A stretch of 33,903 nt of DNA, from the NCBI GenBank assembly GCA_949295125.1, contig CASFJV010000020.1, positions 1 to 33,903 of the forward strand. The letters are read 5' to 3'. Below are positions 23,615 to 31,521 of the stretch, piece after piece. The DNA is from an uncultured Spirochaetales bacterium. GTDB taxonomy: Bacteria > Spirochaetota > Spirochaetia > Sphaerochaetales > Sphaerochaetaceae. Under the pieces are notes generated by a model. The model saw only the letters and a list, made by a program, of their open reading frames with translations, searched no databases and was not told where the DNA came from. Position 1 is the first letter of the stretch. Each line of letters starts with the position of its first letter. Made by a program: the position numbers and the translations under genes.

Positions 23615-24453
23615 TATTTATAATTCCCGTATCTTCCGGAGATTATGGCAGAGATGAGTATGATGTGCATAATGTCCCTGTAGTTATCTGAGGTGTACCT
23701 GATTGTCCTTCCTCCGATCCTTTCCACTGTTGGGATCATTTCAACAGCATCTGCCATTACAGTTGTGACAAAATCTATTTCAAGGACAGTTGGTGTTTCC
23801 GCTTTAATTATATTGAGTTCTTTTTTGGAGCACTTCTTCACAGCTTCCCTTGTTGCTGCCCTGAACTTCTCTTCAAGCATGGATGGGCTGTAAAGTTTTG
23901 CTGAAAACCTTCCAAGCCCTTCCTTTGTCCTTACAAATGCATTGTTGTAGTTCCATTCCTTGAGCTCTTCTTCGAGTATGTTGTCTCCAGCTACGAATGA
24001 CAGTGGAACTCCCAGGGATGCTGCATAGTATGAGTTGAGTTCAACTTCTCCCATCAGCCTTCCATTTATCCTGACATTGTATATTCCTGCGGAGCTGTAG
24101 GAGTGGTCCATGAGGGCATATCTGCTTCCGATCATTCCATGGTAGCCGACAAGCATGAGCATGTCATATGAGCTGTCAAGTGTTGCCAGCATATAGTCCT
24201 GCCTTGGATAGCCCTTGATCTGTGTTACCCTTGGATCGTCAAATGCAGCATATGGCAGATTCTCTCCCCTTGAGTGGGAATCACAGAGTGTGATCTCTTC
24301 AAGTTCAGGGCAGTTCCTGAACAGCTCATCTATGATCCAGCTGAGCTCCCTGATGTAAGCCTTTCCAGTGCATGATGGATCTGCACTCATTTCTTCCCAG
24401 CTTGTAAGCCCTGATAACCCTTCTGTGTCTAAACTGATGAATACTTTCTTCAT
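23614..24453 (-). CDS. dppA: M55 family D-aminopeptidase (DppA of Bacillus)
   Basis: Zinc peptidase of 279 residues related to Bacillus subtilis DppA, which releases N-terminal D-amino acids from peptides such as D-Ala-D-Ala. The metal and catalytic residues line up: Asp9 and Glu11 in SLDTEG, His60 in CDSHSRG, His105 in GYHGM and His117 in DHSYSS. There is no signal peptide, so it acts on imported peptides in the cytosol. AAGGAG lies 11-16 bases before the ATG. In Bacillus the gene leads the dpp transport operon. Here it leads the same locus, with the RpiR gene inserted before dppB. Cell-wall peptide scavenging is the likely role. Confidence 0.92.
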   Translation of the reverse strand: MKKVFISLDTEGLSGLTSWEEMSADPSCTGKAYIRELSWIIDELFRNCPELEEITLCDSHSRGENLPYAAFDDPRVTQIKGYPRQDYMLATLDSSYDMLMLVGYHGMIGSRYALMDHSYSSAGIYNVRINGRLMGEVELNSYYAASLGVPLSFVAGDNILEEELKEWNYNNAFVRTKEGLGRFSAKLYSPSMLEEKFRAATREAVKKCSKKELNIIKAETPTVLEIDFVTTVMADAVEMIPTVERIGGRTIRYTSDNYRDIMHIILISAIISGRYGNYK

Positions 24454-24654
24454 ATTTAATGATTTCTCCTTAATCTACTTTAGCTAAATGTTAATTTTTT
24501 AGCATTTGCCTTAATTTTAGACTAAATCCTTCCATTATGGTAGCAAAAATCTGAAGAATGATTGAAGAGTGCACTCATTTGCAATTTTCCTTCACAAATT
24601 GAGCAAACGAATATAAACTGCAAAAAGTGATTACTTCCAGAAGAGGGGAGAAAA
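24454..24654. promoter_or_regulatory. divergent control region between peptide locus and outer-membrane genes
   Basis: An AT-rich 201-base gap from which the D-aminopeptidase (minus) and the barrel genes (plus) diverge. It contains the perfect palindrome TTTAGCTAAA (24479-24488) and a plus-strand copy of TTTGCCTTAATTTTA (24505-24519) identical to that before dppB. It also holds a weaker CATTTGCAATTTT (about 24579-24591) and GAGGGGAG before the ATG at 24655. A TATAAA near 24611 could be a -10 box, but I see no firm promoter for either direction. Confidence 0.45.
24505..24519 (+). promoter_or_regulatory. repeated motif copy 3, in the divergent gap
   Basis: TTTGCCTTAATTTTA on the plus strand, 15 of 15 bases identical to the minus-strand copy before dppB. 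Read toward the outer-membrane genes it has the same orientation as at dppB. Read toward the D-aminopeptidase it is inverted, and it holds a TAAAAT that could be part of that gene's promoter. Confidence 0.45.
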
Positions 24655-26208
24655 ATGAAAAGGAAGAACGGAATAGTTTCTGTTGCTCTTGCTCTGCTTA
24701 TTTTTATAGTGGGTGGGGGTAAGCTATTTGCATTTGAAATAACATTCAGGCCGATAACAAACATCAAGCCTTATTTCGTATGGGACAATTACCCATATAC
24801 ATCTATTCAACCTGTTCCAGGTGGAGCAGAGTCAAAAGTTGAGATAACAGAGAATCCGGATTTCATGGAATTGACTCAGCAGAAGTATATGAGATACTTC
24901 GATTCCACTTCATTGCTTGATCTTGGCCTCCAGCTTTCTACAGAACACACGAACCTTGTAGTCCTTTTGGATCTTCAGCAGGATATCTATACTTTTTTTG
25001 ATGAGACACAGTGGACCAATATTCCATATATTGGCAACAGTTTCTATGCTGTTGCGGATATGAACTGGCCTAAGCTTGGCTTCATTGAAATGGATTTTAA
25101 TAATTTTTATGCTTCAGTTGGAAGAAGGGCAATCAAATGGGGACCTGCAAGCTATGATTTTGCAATTAATGACTCAGCGCCATTTCTAGACAGCATATAT
25201 GTTGATTTTGATTTTCCGTTCTCTTTTGGAACATTCTGGTATAACTATATCGTAACAGGATTTAATAACACCGCTTTAGGGTATCCGGAAAATCATAATT
25301 CTGATGAAGAACAGGCTAGCGTGGCATTGAATACAAAAACACTCTTTTCCCATAAGCTAGGATTTGAGACTGGGACATGGAGGGTCACGTTCAGTGAGCT
25401 GAACCTGATATACAATAAGATACCAAGCCTCCTGGATGCTTCTCCTCTGGCTTTCTGGCATAATAACTACCAGCATGACAGATCGAATGTCATGATAGAG
25501 CTCACTCTTGAGAAACTGTTTAATTTCGATGATTTTGACTTCAGGCTTTATGGGATATTTGCTATGGATGATGCGGTATTTGGAAGTGAATCATCCACAT
25601 CTAAACCGAATGCTATGGGCTTTAACCTTGGAATTGAGTTCCATATCCTTGATGGCGTGAAGCAGCATTCTGCAATTACAGCAAGAAAGGATTATACATT
25701 GAGGGAAGAAAGCTTCAGGTTCTCTGGAGGGCTCAATGTCTCATATGAATGGTTCTGGGCAACAGCATTCCTTTATAACAGGGACGTGGATTCTGGAAAG
25801 TTCACAGTGCCTCTATGGCTTTATAATTTCAGCGATGGCGGATATTTTGTGGACAAGAACGCATTCTTCATAGGATTCCCGTACGGACCTGATACGATGG
25901 TCCATAAGATTATGGTTTCCTATGAAGATGATCCATGGAAAGCATATATGGATCTTGAAGTGATACTTAAAGGCACATACAGGATAAGTGAAGAGTACAG
26001 CAGTGAAAACAACAGCAGATTTGAAAGCTTCAAGCTCAATGGAGATGTGGCTGCTGTAATCAGCACTGACCTGGGGCTCTCTTATGCACTCCTTGATGGG
26101 CTCCTGCTGGATGGCAGCATTGGAATATACGGAGATGTCAAGAATGGCAATACGGCTGTAGCACTCAAGATCGGATGCTCAATAGATCCATGGGAACTGG
26201 CAAAATGA
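24655..26208 (+). CDS. predicted outer-membrane beta-barrel protein, first of a pair
   Basis: A 517-residue exported protein of unrecognised function. The signal peptide is about residues 1-26 (ends GGKLFA). The mature part is rich in aromatics and alternating hydrophobic/polar strands, with no long hydrophobic helix, as expected of an outer-membrane barrel. The segments VGRRAIKWGPASYD, LAFWHNNY and FFIGFPYGPDTM recur in altered form in the next gene (FGRDRIDWGNSNIG, PAFIFHN and FLGFPYGNDSF), so the two are paralogues. The layout recalls Wzi-type barrels, but this is not secure. It lies divergent to the peptide operon and shares a motif with it, so it could be a porin or receptor for peptides (inference). 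Confidence 0.7.
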   Translation: MKRKNGIVSVALALLIFIVGGGKLFAFEITFRPITNIKPYFVWDNYPYTSIQPVPGGAESKVEITENPDFMELTQQKYMRYFDSTSLLDLGLQLSTEHTNLVVLLDLQQDIYTFFDETQWTNIPYIGNSFYAVADMNWPKLGFIEMDFNNFYASVGRRAIKWGPASYDFAINDSAPFLDSIYVDFDFPFSFGTFWYNYIVTGFNNTALGYPENHNSDEEQASVALNTKTLFSHKLGFETGTWRVTFSELNLIYNKIPSLLDASPLAFWHNNYQHDRSNVMIELTLEKLFNFDDFDFRLYGIFAMDDAVFGSESSTSKPNAMGFNLGIEFHILDGVKQHSAITARKDYTLREESFRFSGGLNVSYEWFWATAFLYNRDVDSGKFTVPLWLYNFSDGGYFVDKNAFFIGFPYGPDTMVHKIMVSYEDDPWKAYMDLEVILKGTYRISEEYSSENNSRFESFKLNGDVAAVISTDLGLSYALLDGLLLDGSIGIYGDVKNGNTAVALKIGCSIDPWELAK

Positions 26209-27917
26209 AAAGAATAGCCGTTTCCGTTGTGCTGCTTTTTTTAACGGCATCATCATTGCTGTTTGCGCTTTCTCCGAGGACTATTGCACTGGATAGTCCC
26301 CTTTATGGGAAAATGGATCTTCTCTATCTCTCTGCGGGTAAGGGAACTCCATCAAATTCAAGGCCTTGGAGTGCGGATGAAGCAAATCTCATACTCAAGC
26401 GCATTAACCGGGAGAGTCTAAGAGAAGGGGAAAAAAGGCTATATGATGAGATAGCATCCCTTATTGAGGATGACTTCCTGCTAATCCTCGATGATGTTGC
26501 GGCACTGGATCTTGGTGCTGATATAAACCTTGAAGCATATGTGCATAGCAATACTGGATATTCAAAAGAAAGTGACTGGATTTATGGCTATGATGAGAGG
26601 AAGCCGCTTCTTGAAGCATCTTTTTCCTTTGAGTTCCTGGATGCTGTCTATTCATTTTGTGATATCAGGGTTGGAAATGGCAAATACAGGGGCAGTGACA
26701 CTTTGGTTGATATAAAAACTGCATTTCCAAATGGAATAGGGGCTGTAATTCCATCTTCAGAGAAAATAGGAAATGATATCTCTGTGAACACCGTGATAGA
26801 TTCGTCCATGTATTCTGGGCATTTCACTCATAATATCCTTACATCTTTCGGTGATTTTGATTCGATATTTCCTAAGAGGGCATTCTTAAATGCAGGAGGA
26901 GAACATTATCTGGTGAGCTTTGGCCGTGACAGGATTGACTGGGGAAATTCAAATATAGGGAATTTCGTTGTAGATGACCATGTGGATTACCACGACTATT
27001 TGAGGTTTACATTCTTTTCTGACAGGTTCAAATATGAGTTCTTAACTCTTTTCCTTGAATATGATTACAGCTCAAGGCAGACAGAAGATGAAGGGTCAAA
27101 ATTCCTTATCGGGCACCGTCTGGAATTCAGGGTTCTTGATACGCTTACATTCTCTCTTTCAGAGAACATAATGTATGTAAGCAGAACTGGAGTTGAGTTT
27201 AAGTATTTCAATCCTGCTTTTATATTCCATAATCTTGATAACCATTCGATTTTCAATGCAATAGCTTATGTTGATGCTGATTGGAATTTTGCAAAGGGAT
27301 TCAATCTTTACACGCAGTTTGTTCTTGATCAGGCAACAGCTCCTGGAGAAGGCGATGACCAAAGCCCGGCCTGGGGAATGCTCCTAGGGGTTGAATATGC
27401 AAGGATTCTGGATAATGGAAGCGTTAAGGCATCACTGGAAGCTGCATATGCATCTCCGCTGCTGTACCGGCGGGATGCTGTGGATTTCCTTATAATTGAT
27501 AAGAATAAGCTATCAACAACCGGCGGCTATGCGATAGATGTTGATTTCCTTGGATTCCCATATGGAAATGATTCTTTTGTCATACAGAGCAAAACAGACT
27601 ATGAAGCAAAGCCTGGCCTGGATTTTTCTTTTGCAATCCAGCAGGTGATAAAAGGCTCTCTTGACATCTATACCTCACATAGCAGTACAGGAAATAATGA
27701 AGACAGGCCGGATATCAGGACAGGTTTTCTTCATGGTGCGCTGCACTATGCAACAATTGGCACTGTTGAGTGTGATGTGGAATTAAATAAGCTAACGCGC
27801 TTATCTTATCCAGATATCAGGTTCCGGACAGCACTAAGCTATATAGCAAGATATTCAGAATCTTCATCTTTTTCTGATGATGTTCAGTTTGTTGTCTCTG
27901 CATCAGTAGAACTGTGA
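26205..27917 (+). CDS. predicted outer-membrane beta-barrel protein, second of a pair (Wzi-like N-terminus)
   Basis: A 570-residue exported protein. The ATG at 26205 overlaps the previous stop by four bases, and the signal peptide runs to about residue 21 (SLLFA). Residues ~25-85 (DSPLYGKMDLLYLSAGKG, then SRPWSADEANLILKRI) resemble the short helical N-terminal module of Wzi/capsule-assembly barrels. The rest is strand-rich and shares motifs with the preceding protein, ending VQFVVSASVEL, a typical barrel C-terminus with alternating hydrophobics. The coupled translation suggests the two are made in equal amounts and may work together. Function unknown. A longer frame from 26175 is rejected because it would displace the signal peptide. 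Confidence 0.7.
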   Translation: MKRIAVSVVLLFLTASSLLFALSPRTIALDSPLYGKMDLLYLSAGKGTPSNSRPWSADEANLILKRINRESLREGEKRLYDEIASLIEDDFLLILDDVAALDLGADINLEAYVHSNTGYSKESDWIYGYDERKPLLEASFSFEFLDAVYSFCDIRVGNGKYRGSDTLVDIKTAFPNGIGAVIPSSEKIGNDISVNTVIDSSMYSGHFTHNILTSFGDFDSIFPKRAFLNAGGEHYLVSFGRDRIDWGNSNIGNFVVDDHVDYHDYLRFTFFSDRFKYEFLTLFLEYDYSSRQTEDEGSKFLIGHRLEFRVLDTLTFSLSENIMYVSRTGVEFKYFNPAFIFHNLDNHSIFNAIAYVDADWNFAKGFNLYTQFVLDQATAPGEGDDQSPAWGMLLGVEYARILDNGSVKASLEAAYASPLLYRRDAVDFLIIDKNKLSTTGGYAIDVDFLGFPYGNDSFVIQSKTDYEAKPGLDFSFAIQQVIKGSLDIYTSHSSTGNNEDRPDIRTGFLHGALHYATIGTVECDVELNKLTRLSYPDIRFRTALSYIARYSESSSFSDDVQFVVSASVEL

Positions 27918-27926
27918 ATTAAAGAT

Positions 27927-27966
27927 GCCTGTTCTATTTCTGCCAGGAGATCGGATAGGCTTTTTT
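27927..27966 (+). terminator. Rho-independent terminator after the barrel genes
   Basis: GCCTGTTC (27927-27934) pairs with GGATAGGC (27953-27960) with two G-T pairs, and the stem runs straight into TTTTTT. It is placed nine bases after the stop codon. Confidence 0.75.
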
Positions 27967-28254
27967 ATTTCATTGCCCTATTGGCGGGTACACAAATAGT
28001 TCGATCTTTTCCTCTAGAAATCTCCATCATCTAAGCGGAGCGAAATGTGGAGAGAAATGGAGGAATGCTTGTCCCTCTGATCCGAAAGACCTATGAAAGG
28101 AAAACAGGTCAAAGGTAATTTAAATGTAATGAAAGGAAGATAGGAAAAAAGATCAAGCGTAAGCTGGCAAAAGTTGCTCAGCGTCTAAATGTCTATTAAG
28201 TTTTATTATTTCTTTTTTTAGCTTTATGAATTCTTTTATGTTATTATTCTTCCT
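27967..28254. other. 288-base gap, possibly decayed coding sequence
   Basis: No intact gene. In the plus direction two neighbouring frames hold short lysine/arginine-rich open stretches of about 24 codons each (around 28040-28118 and 28123-28197). One ends KTYERKTGQR and the other KRKLAKVAQRLNVY before a stop. This could be the frameshifted end of a lost gene, but I do not recognise the family. ATGAAAGGAA recurs at about 28093 and 28129. The end of the gap is T-rich, with TATTAT at 28242-28247 just before the next gene. Confidence 0.3.
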
Positions 28255-29271
28255 ATGGGCAAGGAAAACGTAACAATCAAGGATATAGCATTAAAGACCG
28301 GCTTTTCAAAAAGCACTGTTTCGCGCGTACTCTGCTATGATGAGCATGTCAGCCCAGAAACAAGGGAGAAGATACTTGCCTGTGCAAAATCCCTGAATTT
28401 CCAGCCCAACTATTTTGCAAAGGGGCTTAAGACAAGGCAGAGCAAGACCATAGCTTTCCTTGTTCCGAATATCGAGATCATGATATACCCTGCAATAATC
28501 CAGGCCATTACGGCTGAATGCAGGAAGAGGGGATATACAATCCTCCTTTGCGATGTGCAGGAGGATAAGGAAATAGCCAAGGAGTATGTCAGGAAACTGA
28601 AGAGCCGCAACGTAGATGGCTTCATATTCTCAACTGCTTTAAATGATGGAAATGAGAATACTGAGATCCGTGAGGCTGTTGAAGCTGGAATACCATGTGT
28701 CAATCTTCTCAGGACTGATGGAAGCTCTGCGCCATCCGTAATCCTTGACAATAGGAAGGGGTCAGAGATGGGGGTGGAATACCTCATTGAAAAAGGAAAG
28801 CGGAAGATAGCATATCTGCAGGGGCAGGAATACCTGAAACTGTATGAGGACAGGCTTCAGGGCTATATTGAAACACTGGAAAAACATGGAATTGCAGTCA
28901 GGCAGGATTTAATATGGCATGGTTATGACGGATCTGACAGGATCGCTACTAAAATAGTTCCCGAGAGGATAAGAAGCGGAATAGAGATTGATGCGCTCTT
29001 TTGTGCAAGTGATAATCTGGCTGTAGATGCAATCCATGCCTTAAGGGAGATGGGAATAAGGATACCAGAAGACATTTCCGTGGTTGGCTATGATAACGTT
29101 CCTATATCTGAGTTATTTATACCGCGCCTTACTTCTATAAGTCAGCCATTTAAGGAAATGGGGAAAAGAGCGGTCGATATTCTCATAGATATGATCGAAA
29201 ATAAGATTCCAAATGCTGATAAAGAGTATGTTTTTGAACCTGTTCTTCTTATAAGAGATACCGTGAAGTAA
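28255..29271 (+). CDS. LacI-family transcriptional regulator of the Liv-type operon
   Basis: A 338-residue regulator with a classical LacI DNA-binding domain (TIKDIALKTGFSKSTVSRVL, residues 7-26), a hinge helix near PNYFAKGLKTRQS, and a sugar-type effector domain. The domain starts at TIAFLVPNIEIMIYPAIIQ and ends with GYDNVPISELFIPRLTSISQ, typical of LacI/PurR. No Shine-Dalgarno sequence precedes the ATG. A TATTAT lies seven bases before it, so the mRNA could be leaderless. The next gene, 155 bases downstream, has a strong promoter overlapped by a LacI-like palindrome, so this protein very likely controls the transporter. Effector unknown; LacI ligands are usually sugars or purines. Confidence 0.9.
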   Translation: MGKENVTIKDIALKTGFSKSTVSRVLCYDEHVSPETREKILACAKSLNFQPNYFAKGLKTRQSKTIAFLVPNIEIMIYPAIIQAITAECRKRGYTILLCDVQEDKEIAKEYVRKLKSRNVDGFIFSTALNDGNENTEIREAVEAGIPCVNLLRTDGSSAPSVILDNRKGSEMGVEYLIEKGKRKIAYLQGQEYLKLYEDRLQGYIETLEKHGIAVRQDLIWHGYDGSDRIATKIVPERIRSGIEIDALFCASDNLAVDAIHALREMGIRIPEDISVVGYDNVPISELFIPRLTSISQPFKEMGKRAVDILIDMIENKIPNADKEYVFEPVLLIRDTVK

Positions 29272-29331
29272 TTTCTCTTTATCTAACTCAATTTAATCTT
29301 TATATTTTTTTATCGATAGCTCAGTTTTTGC

Positions 29332-29359
29332 TTGCAATATTCCAGATATGTTGTATCAT
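29332..29359 (+). promoter_or_regulatory. livJ promoter
   Basis: TTGCAA (29332-29337) and TATCAT (29354-29359) are separated by 16 bases, each matching four of six consensus positions. The start is predicted near 29366, giving a 5' UTR of about 60 bases. Confidence 0.65.
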
Positions 29360-29363
29360 AAAA

Positions 29364-29383
29364 TCATGGGCACGTTCCCATGA
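29364..29383 (+). promoter_or_regulatory. 20-base LacI-type operator over the livJ start site
   Basis: TCATGGGCACGTTCCCATGA is a palindrome at 18 of 20 positions with a central A-C-G-T, the hallmark of LacI/GalR operators. It begins four bases after the -10 box, so binding would block transcription. A weaker relative, TCATGGTCCTTTCCATAC, lies at 29391-29408. The regulator gene just upstream is the obvious partner. Confidence 0.7.
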
Positions 29384-29426
29384 TGTTGAATCATGGTCCT
29401 TTCCATACTAGAAAAAGGAGTGAAAT

Positions 29427-30578
29427 ATGAAGAAAATCCTCGCAATCGTTATCTCTCTTTGCATGGTGACGGCAGTCTTTGCAAATGGAGCAGGAGAACA
29501 GGGCGGAGCTTCTGGTTCTATCACAATCGGTATCCTGCAGGACACTACAGGTGCTACAGCAACTCTCGGAAAATCAGTCCAGAAGGGAGTTGAAGATGCT
29601 ATTGCAGACATCAATGCTCAAGGCGGAATCAATGGAGCAGAAGTCAAGTACATTGAGTACGATACTGCAGGCGACGTAAATACAGCTATTGCTGCTTATA
29701 TCAGGGCTGTTACAGTAGACCAGGTTGACTTCCTCTTTGGACCACCTATTGCAAACATTGTCTCTGCTTTGAAAGCTACAACTGCAAGCTATGATGTCCC
29801 AATGATCACTTTTGCTGTTGATCCTACATGCTATACAGATAATGACGGCAACCTCTATGACTATCTCTTCTGCGCACAGCCATCAACAGTTGTACAGGCA
29901 CAGATCATGGCTGAGTTTGCTATGAAGAACGGTTTCAACAGTTTTGGAGTATTCTACACACAGGATAACTCATACTCAGTATCACTGCTTGATCCGTTTA
30001 TCGAAACTGTCCGCGCTAACGGTGGAGTAATTGAAGATGGCAATATCATCGGATACAACTCCACGGAGACAGATATCAAGACACTCATCCAGCCTATTAT
30101 CAGTTCCGGAGTTGATGCTATCTACTGCCCTAACTATACTGCTCCACTTGTTCTCATCAAGAAAGCATGTGATGAGCTTGGATTCAAGGGTGCAATCATA
30201 ACTGGACTTGATGGCGCTCCTGCATTCAATACACAGGTTGGTGCTGACTGCTCAAACGTTTACTACATCAACAACATTGACGTATATGAAGAGGGAACAG
30301 CAGCAGCTATCGCAGAAAGATGCACTGATGTAGGTGCTCCAAACAAGTACTTCCTCGGATATGACTCGATGATGATGGCAGCCCAGGTTATTGGAGAAGT
30401 GGGACTTGACGGAGCAGCAATTGCCCAGGCTCTCGAAACAGCTGAATACAATGGCTATACAGGCCTGATCAAGATGGATCCAGAGACTCATATGCCTGTC
30501 ATCGGAACACCGATGTTCATGTATAAGTACGATGGCACAACACCAGTAATGCTTGAACAGTATCCAGCATCTAACTAA
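29427..30578 (+). CDS. livJ: branched-chain amino acid-type periplasmic binding protein
   Basis: Type I periplasmic binding protein of 383 residues (Peripla_BP_6, the LivJ/LivK group). The signal peptide ends VFA at about residue 19 and the mature start NGAGEQGG has no cysteine. Family features are ITIGILQDTTGATATLGKSVQKG, AIADINAQGGINGAEVKYIEYD, VDFLFGPPIANIVSALK and GFNSFGVFYTQDNSYS. AGGAG lies 7-11 bases before the ATG. The Liv name denotes the family only. LacI control suggests the ligand could be something other than leucine, isoleucine or valine, such as a purine, amide or organic acid. Confidence 0.87.
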   Translation: MKKILAIVISLCMVTAVFANGAGEQGGASGSITIGILQDTTGATATLGKSVQKGVEDAIADINAQGGINGAEVKYIEYDTAGDVNTAIAAYIRAVTVDQVDFLFGPPIANIVSALKATTASYDVPMITFAVDPTCYTDNDGNLYDYLFCAQPSTVVQAQIMAEFAMKNGFNSFGVFYTQDNSYSVSLLDPFIETVRANGGVIEDGNIIGYNSTETDIKTLIQPIISSGVDAIYCPNYTAPLVLIKKACDELGFKGAIITGLDGAPAFNTQVGADCSNVYYINNIDVYEEGTAAAIAERCTDVGAPNKYFLGYDSMMMAAQVIGEVGLDGAAIAQALETAEYNGYTGLIKMDPETHMPVIGTPMFMYKYDGTTPVMLEQYPASN

Positions 30579-30591
30579 AAACTAACATTTT

Positions 30592-30620
30592 GCATGGGCT
30601 TTCTTCCTGAAAGCCCGTGC
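30592..30620 (+). terminator. strong hairpin between livJ and livH
   Basis: GCATGGGCTTTC and GAAAGCCCGTGC form a 12-bp stem (one G-T) with a TTCCT loop, 13 bases after the livJ stop codon. No U-run follows, so it more likely caps the livJ message or attenuates partly than terminates fully. The binding protein can then exceed the permease subunits. Confidence 0.65.
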
Positions 30621-30637
30621 TCCAAAGGAATAGCAAC

Positions 30638-31510
30638 ATGTCATTTCAGATTCTGATAAACGGTATTTCCACCGGAACCGTTTATGCCTTGATAGCCATA
30701 GGCTTTGCCTTGGTATACAATATTTTGAAATTCTCCAACTTCTCATATGGCGCAACGATGACTGTATCTGCATTCGTCGCTTATTTCCTCGTTGCCTCAA
30801 AAGGATGGGGACTCACAGCCACTCTCATCTGTTCTGCACTTGCCGGTGCTGTGGTCAGCCTGATAGGAGAATTCATCGGATTCAGAAGAATTTTGAAAAA
30901 CCATTCACCCTCAACTTACTTTTTCGTTTCATCGATCACGCTTGGATCGCTGTATGAGGGACTGGTTACACTTAAGACAGGAACAAACTTCTATGTCTAT
31001 CCTAATTTCTTTGAAACTCCAACAGTTGAATTTCTGAAAACTGTTATCTCAAAAGAGAATATAATCATGCTCCTGATAAGCGTAGCTGCTCTTTTGGTTC
31101 TTGCCTTCATCATACAGAAGACACGTATTGGAAGGGCAATCCGTGCTGTTTCCTTCGACAGGGATACAGCTCAGCTTATGGGAATCAATGCAACTTTGAT
31201 AATTCAGGCAGTCTTTGTGATATCCGGAATATTCGGTGGTCTTGCAGGCTGCTTCCTCGGAATAAAGTATACTTTGACTTCTACAATGGGAAGCCTCGTT
31301 GTAAAGGGCTTCATAGCATCCGTAATAGGAGGGCTTGGAAGCCTGACGGGAGCTGTAATAGGTGCTATGCTCCTCGGAATTATGGAGGCTATCTTCCTAA
31401 GCACAATGGGATCAGGCTGGGCAACAATCGCATCATTTGCCGTAATGCTTGTATTCCTTCTTGTACGCCCTCAGGGAATTGCTGGAAGCAACGTACAGGA
31501 AAAGGCATAA
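30638..31510 (+). CDS. livH: branched-chain amino acid-type ABC permease LivH
   Basis: Inner-membrane permease of 290 residues (BPD_transp_2) with about eight membrane segments. LivH features are LINGISTGTVYALIAIGFALVY near the N-terminus, the cytoplasmic loop RAVSFDRDTAQLMGIN, and GGLGSLTGAVIGAMLLGIMEA near the end. The ATG at 30638 has AAAGGAA 8-14 bases upstream. A longer frame from the GTG at 30617 would start inside the upstream hairpin, so I reject it. Confidence 0.92.
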   Translation: MSFQILINGISTGTVYALIAIGFALVYNILKFSNFSYGATMTVSAFVAYFLVASKGWGLTATLICSALAGAVVSLIGEFIGFRRILKNHSPSTYFFVSSITLGSLYEGLVTLKTGTNFYVYPNFFETPTVEFLKTVISKENIIMLLISVAALLVLAFIIQKTRIGRAIRAVSFDRDTAQLMGINATLIIQAVFVISGIFGGLAGCFLGIKYTLTSTMGSLVVKGFIASVIGGLGSLTGAVIGAMLLGIMEAIFLSTMGSGWATIASFAVMLVFLLVRPQGIAGSNVQEKA

Positions 31511-31521
31511 GGGGGTAGGAG

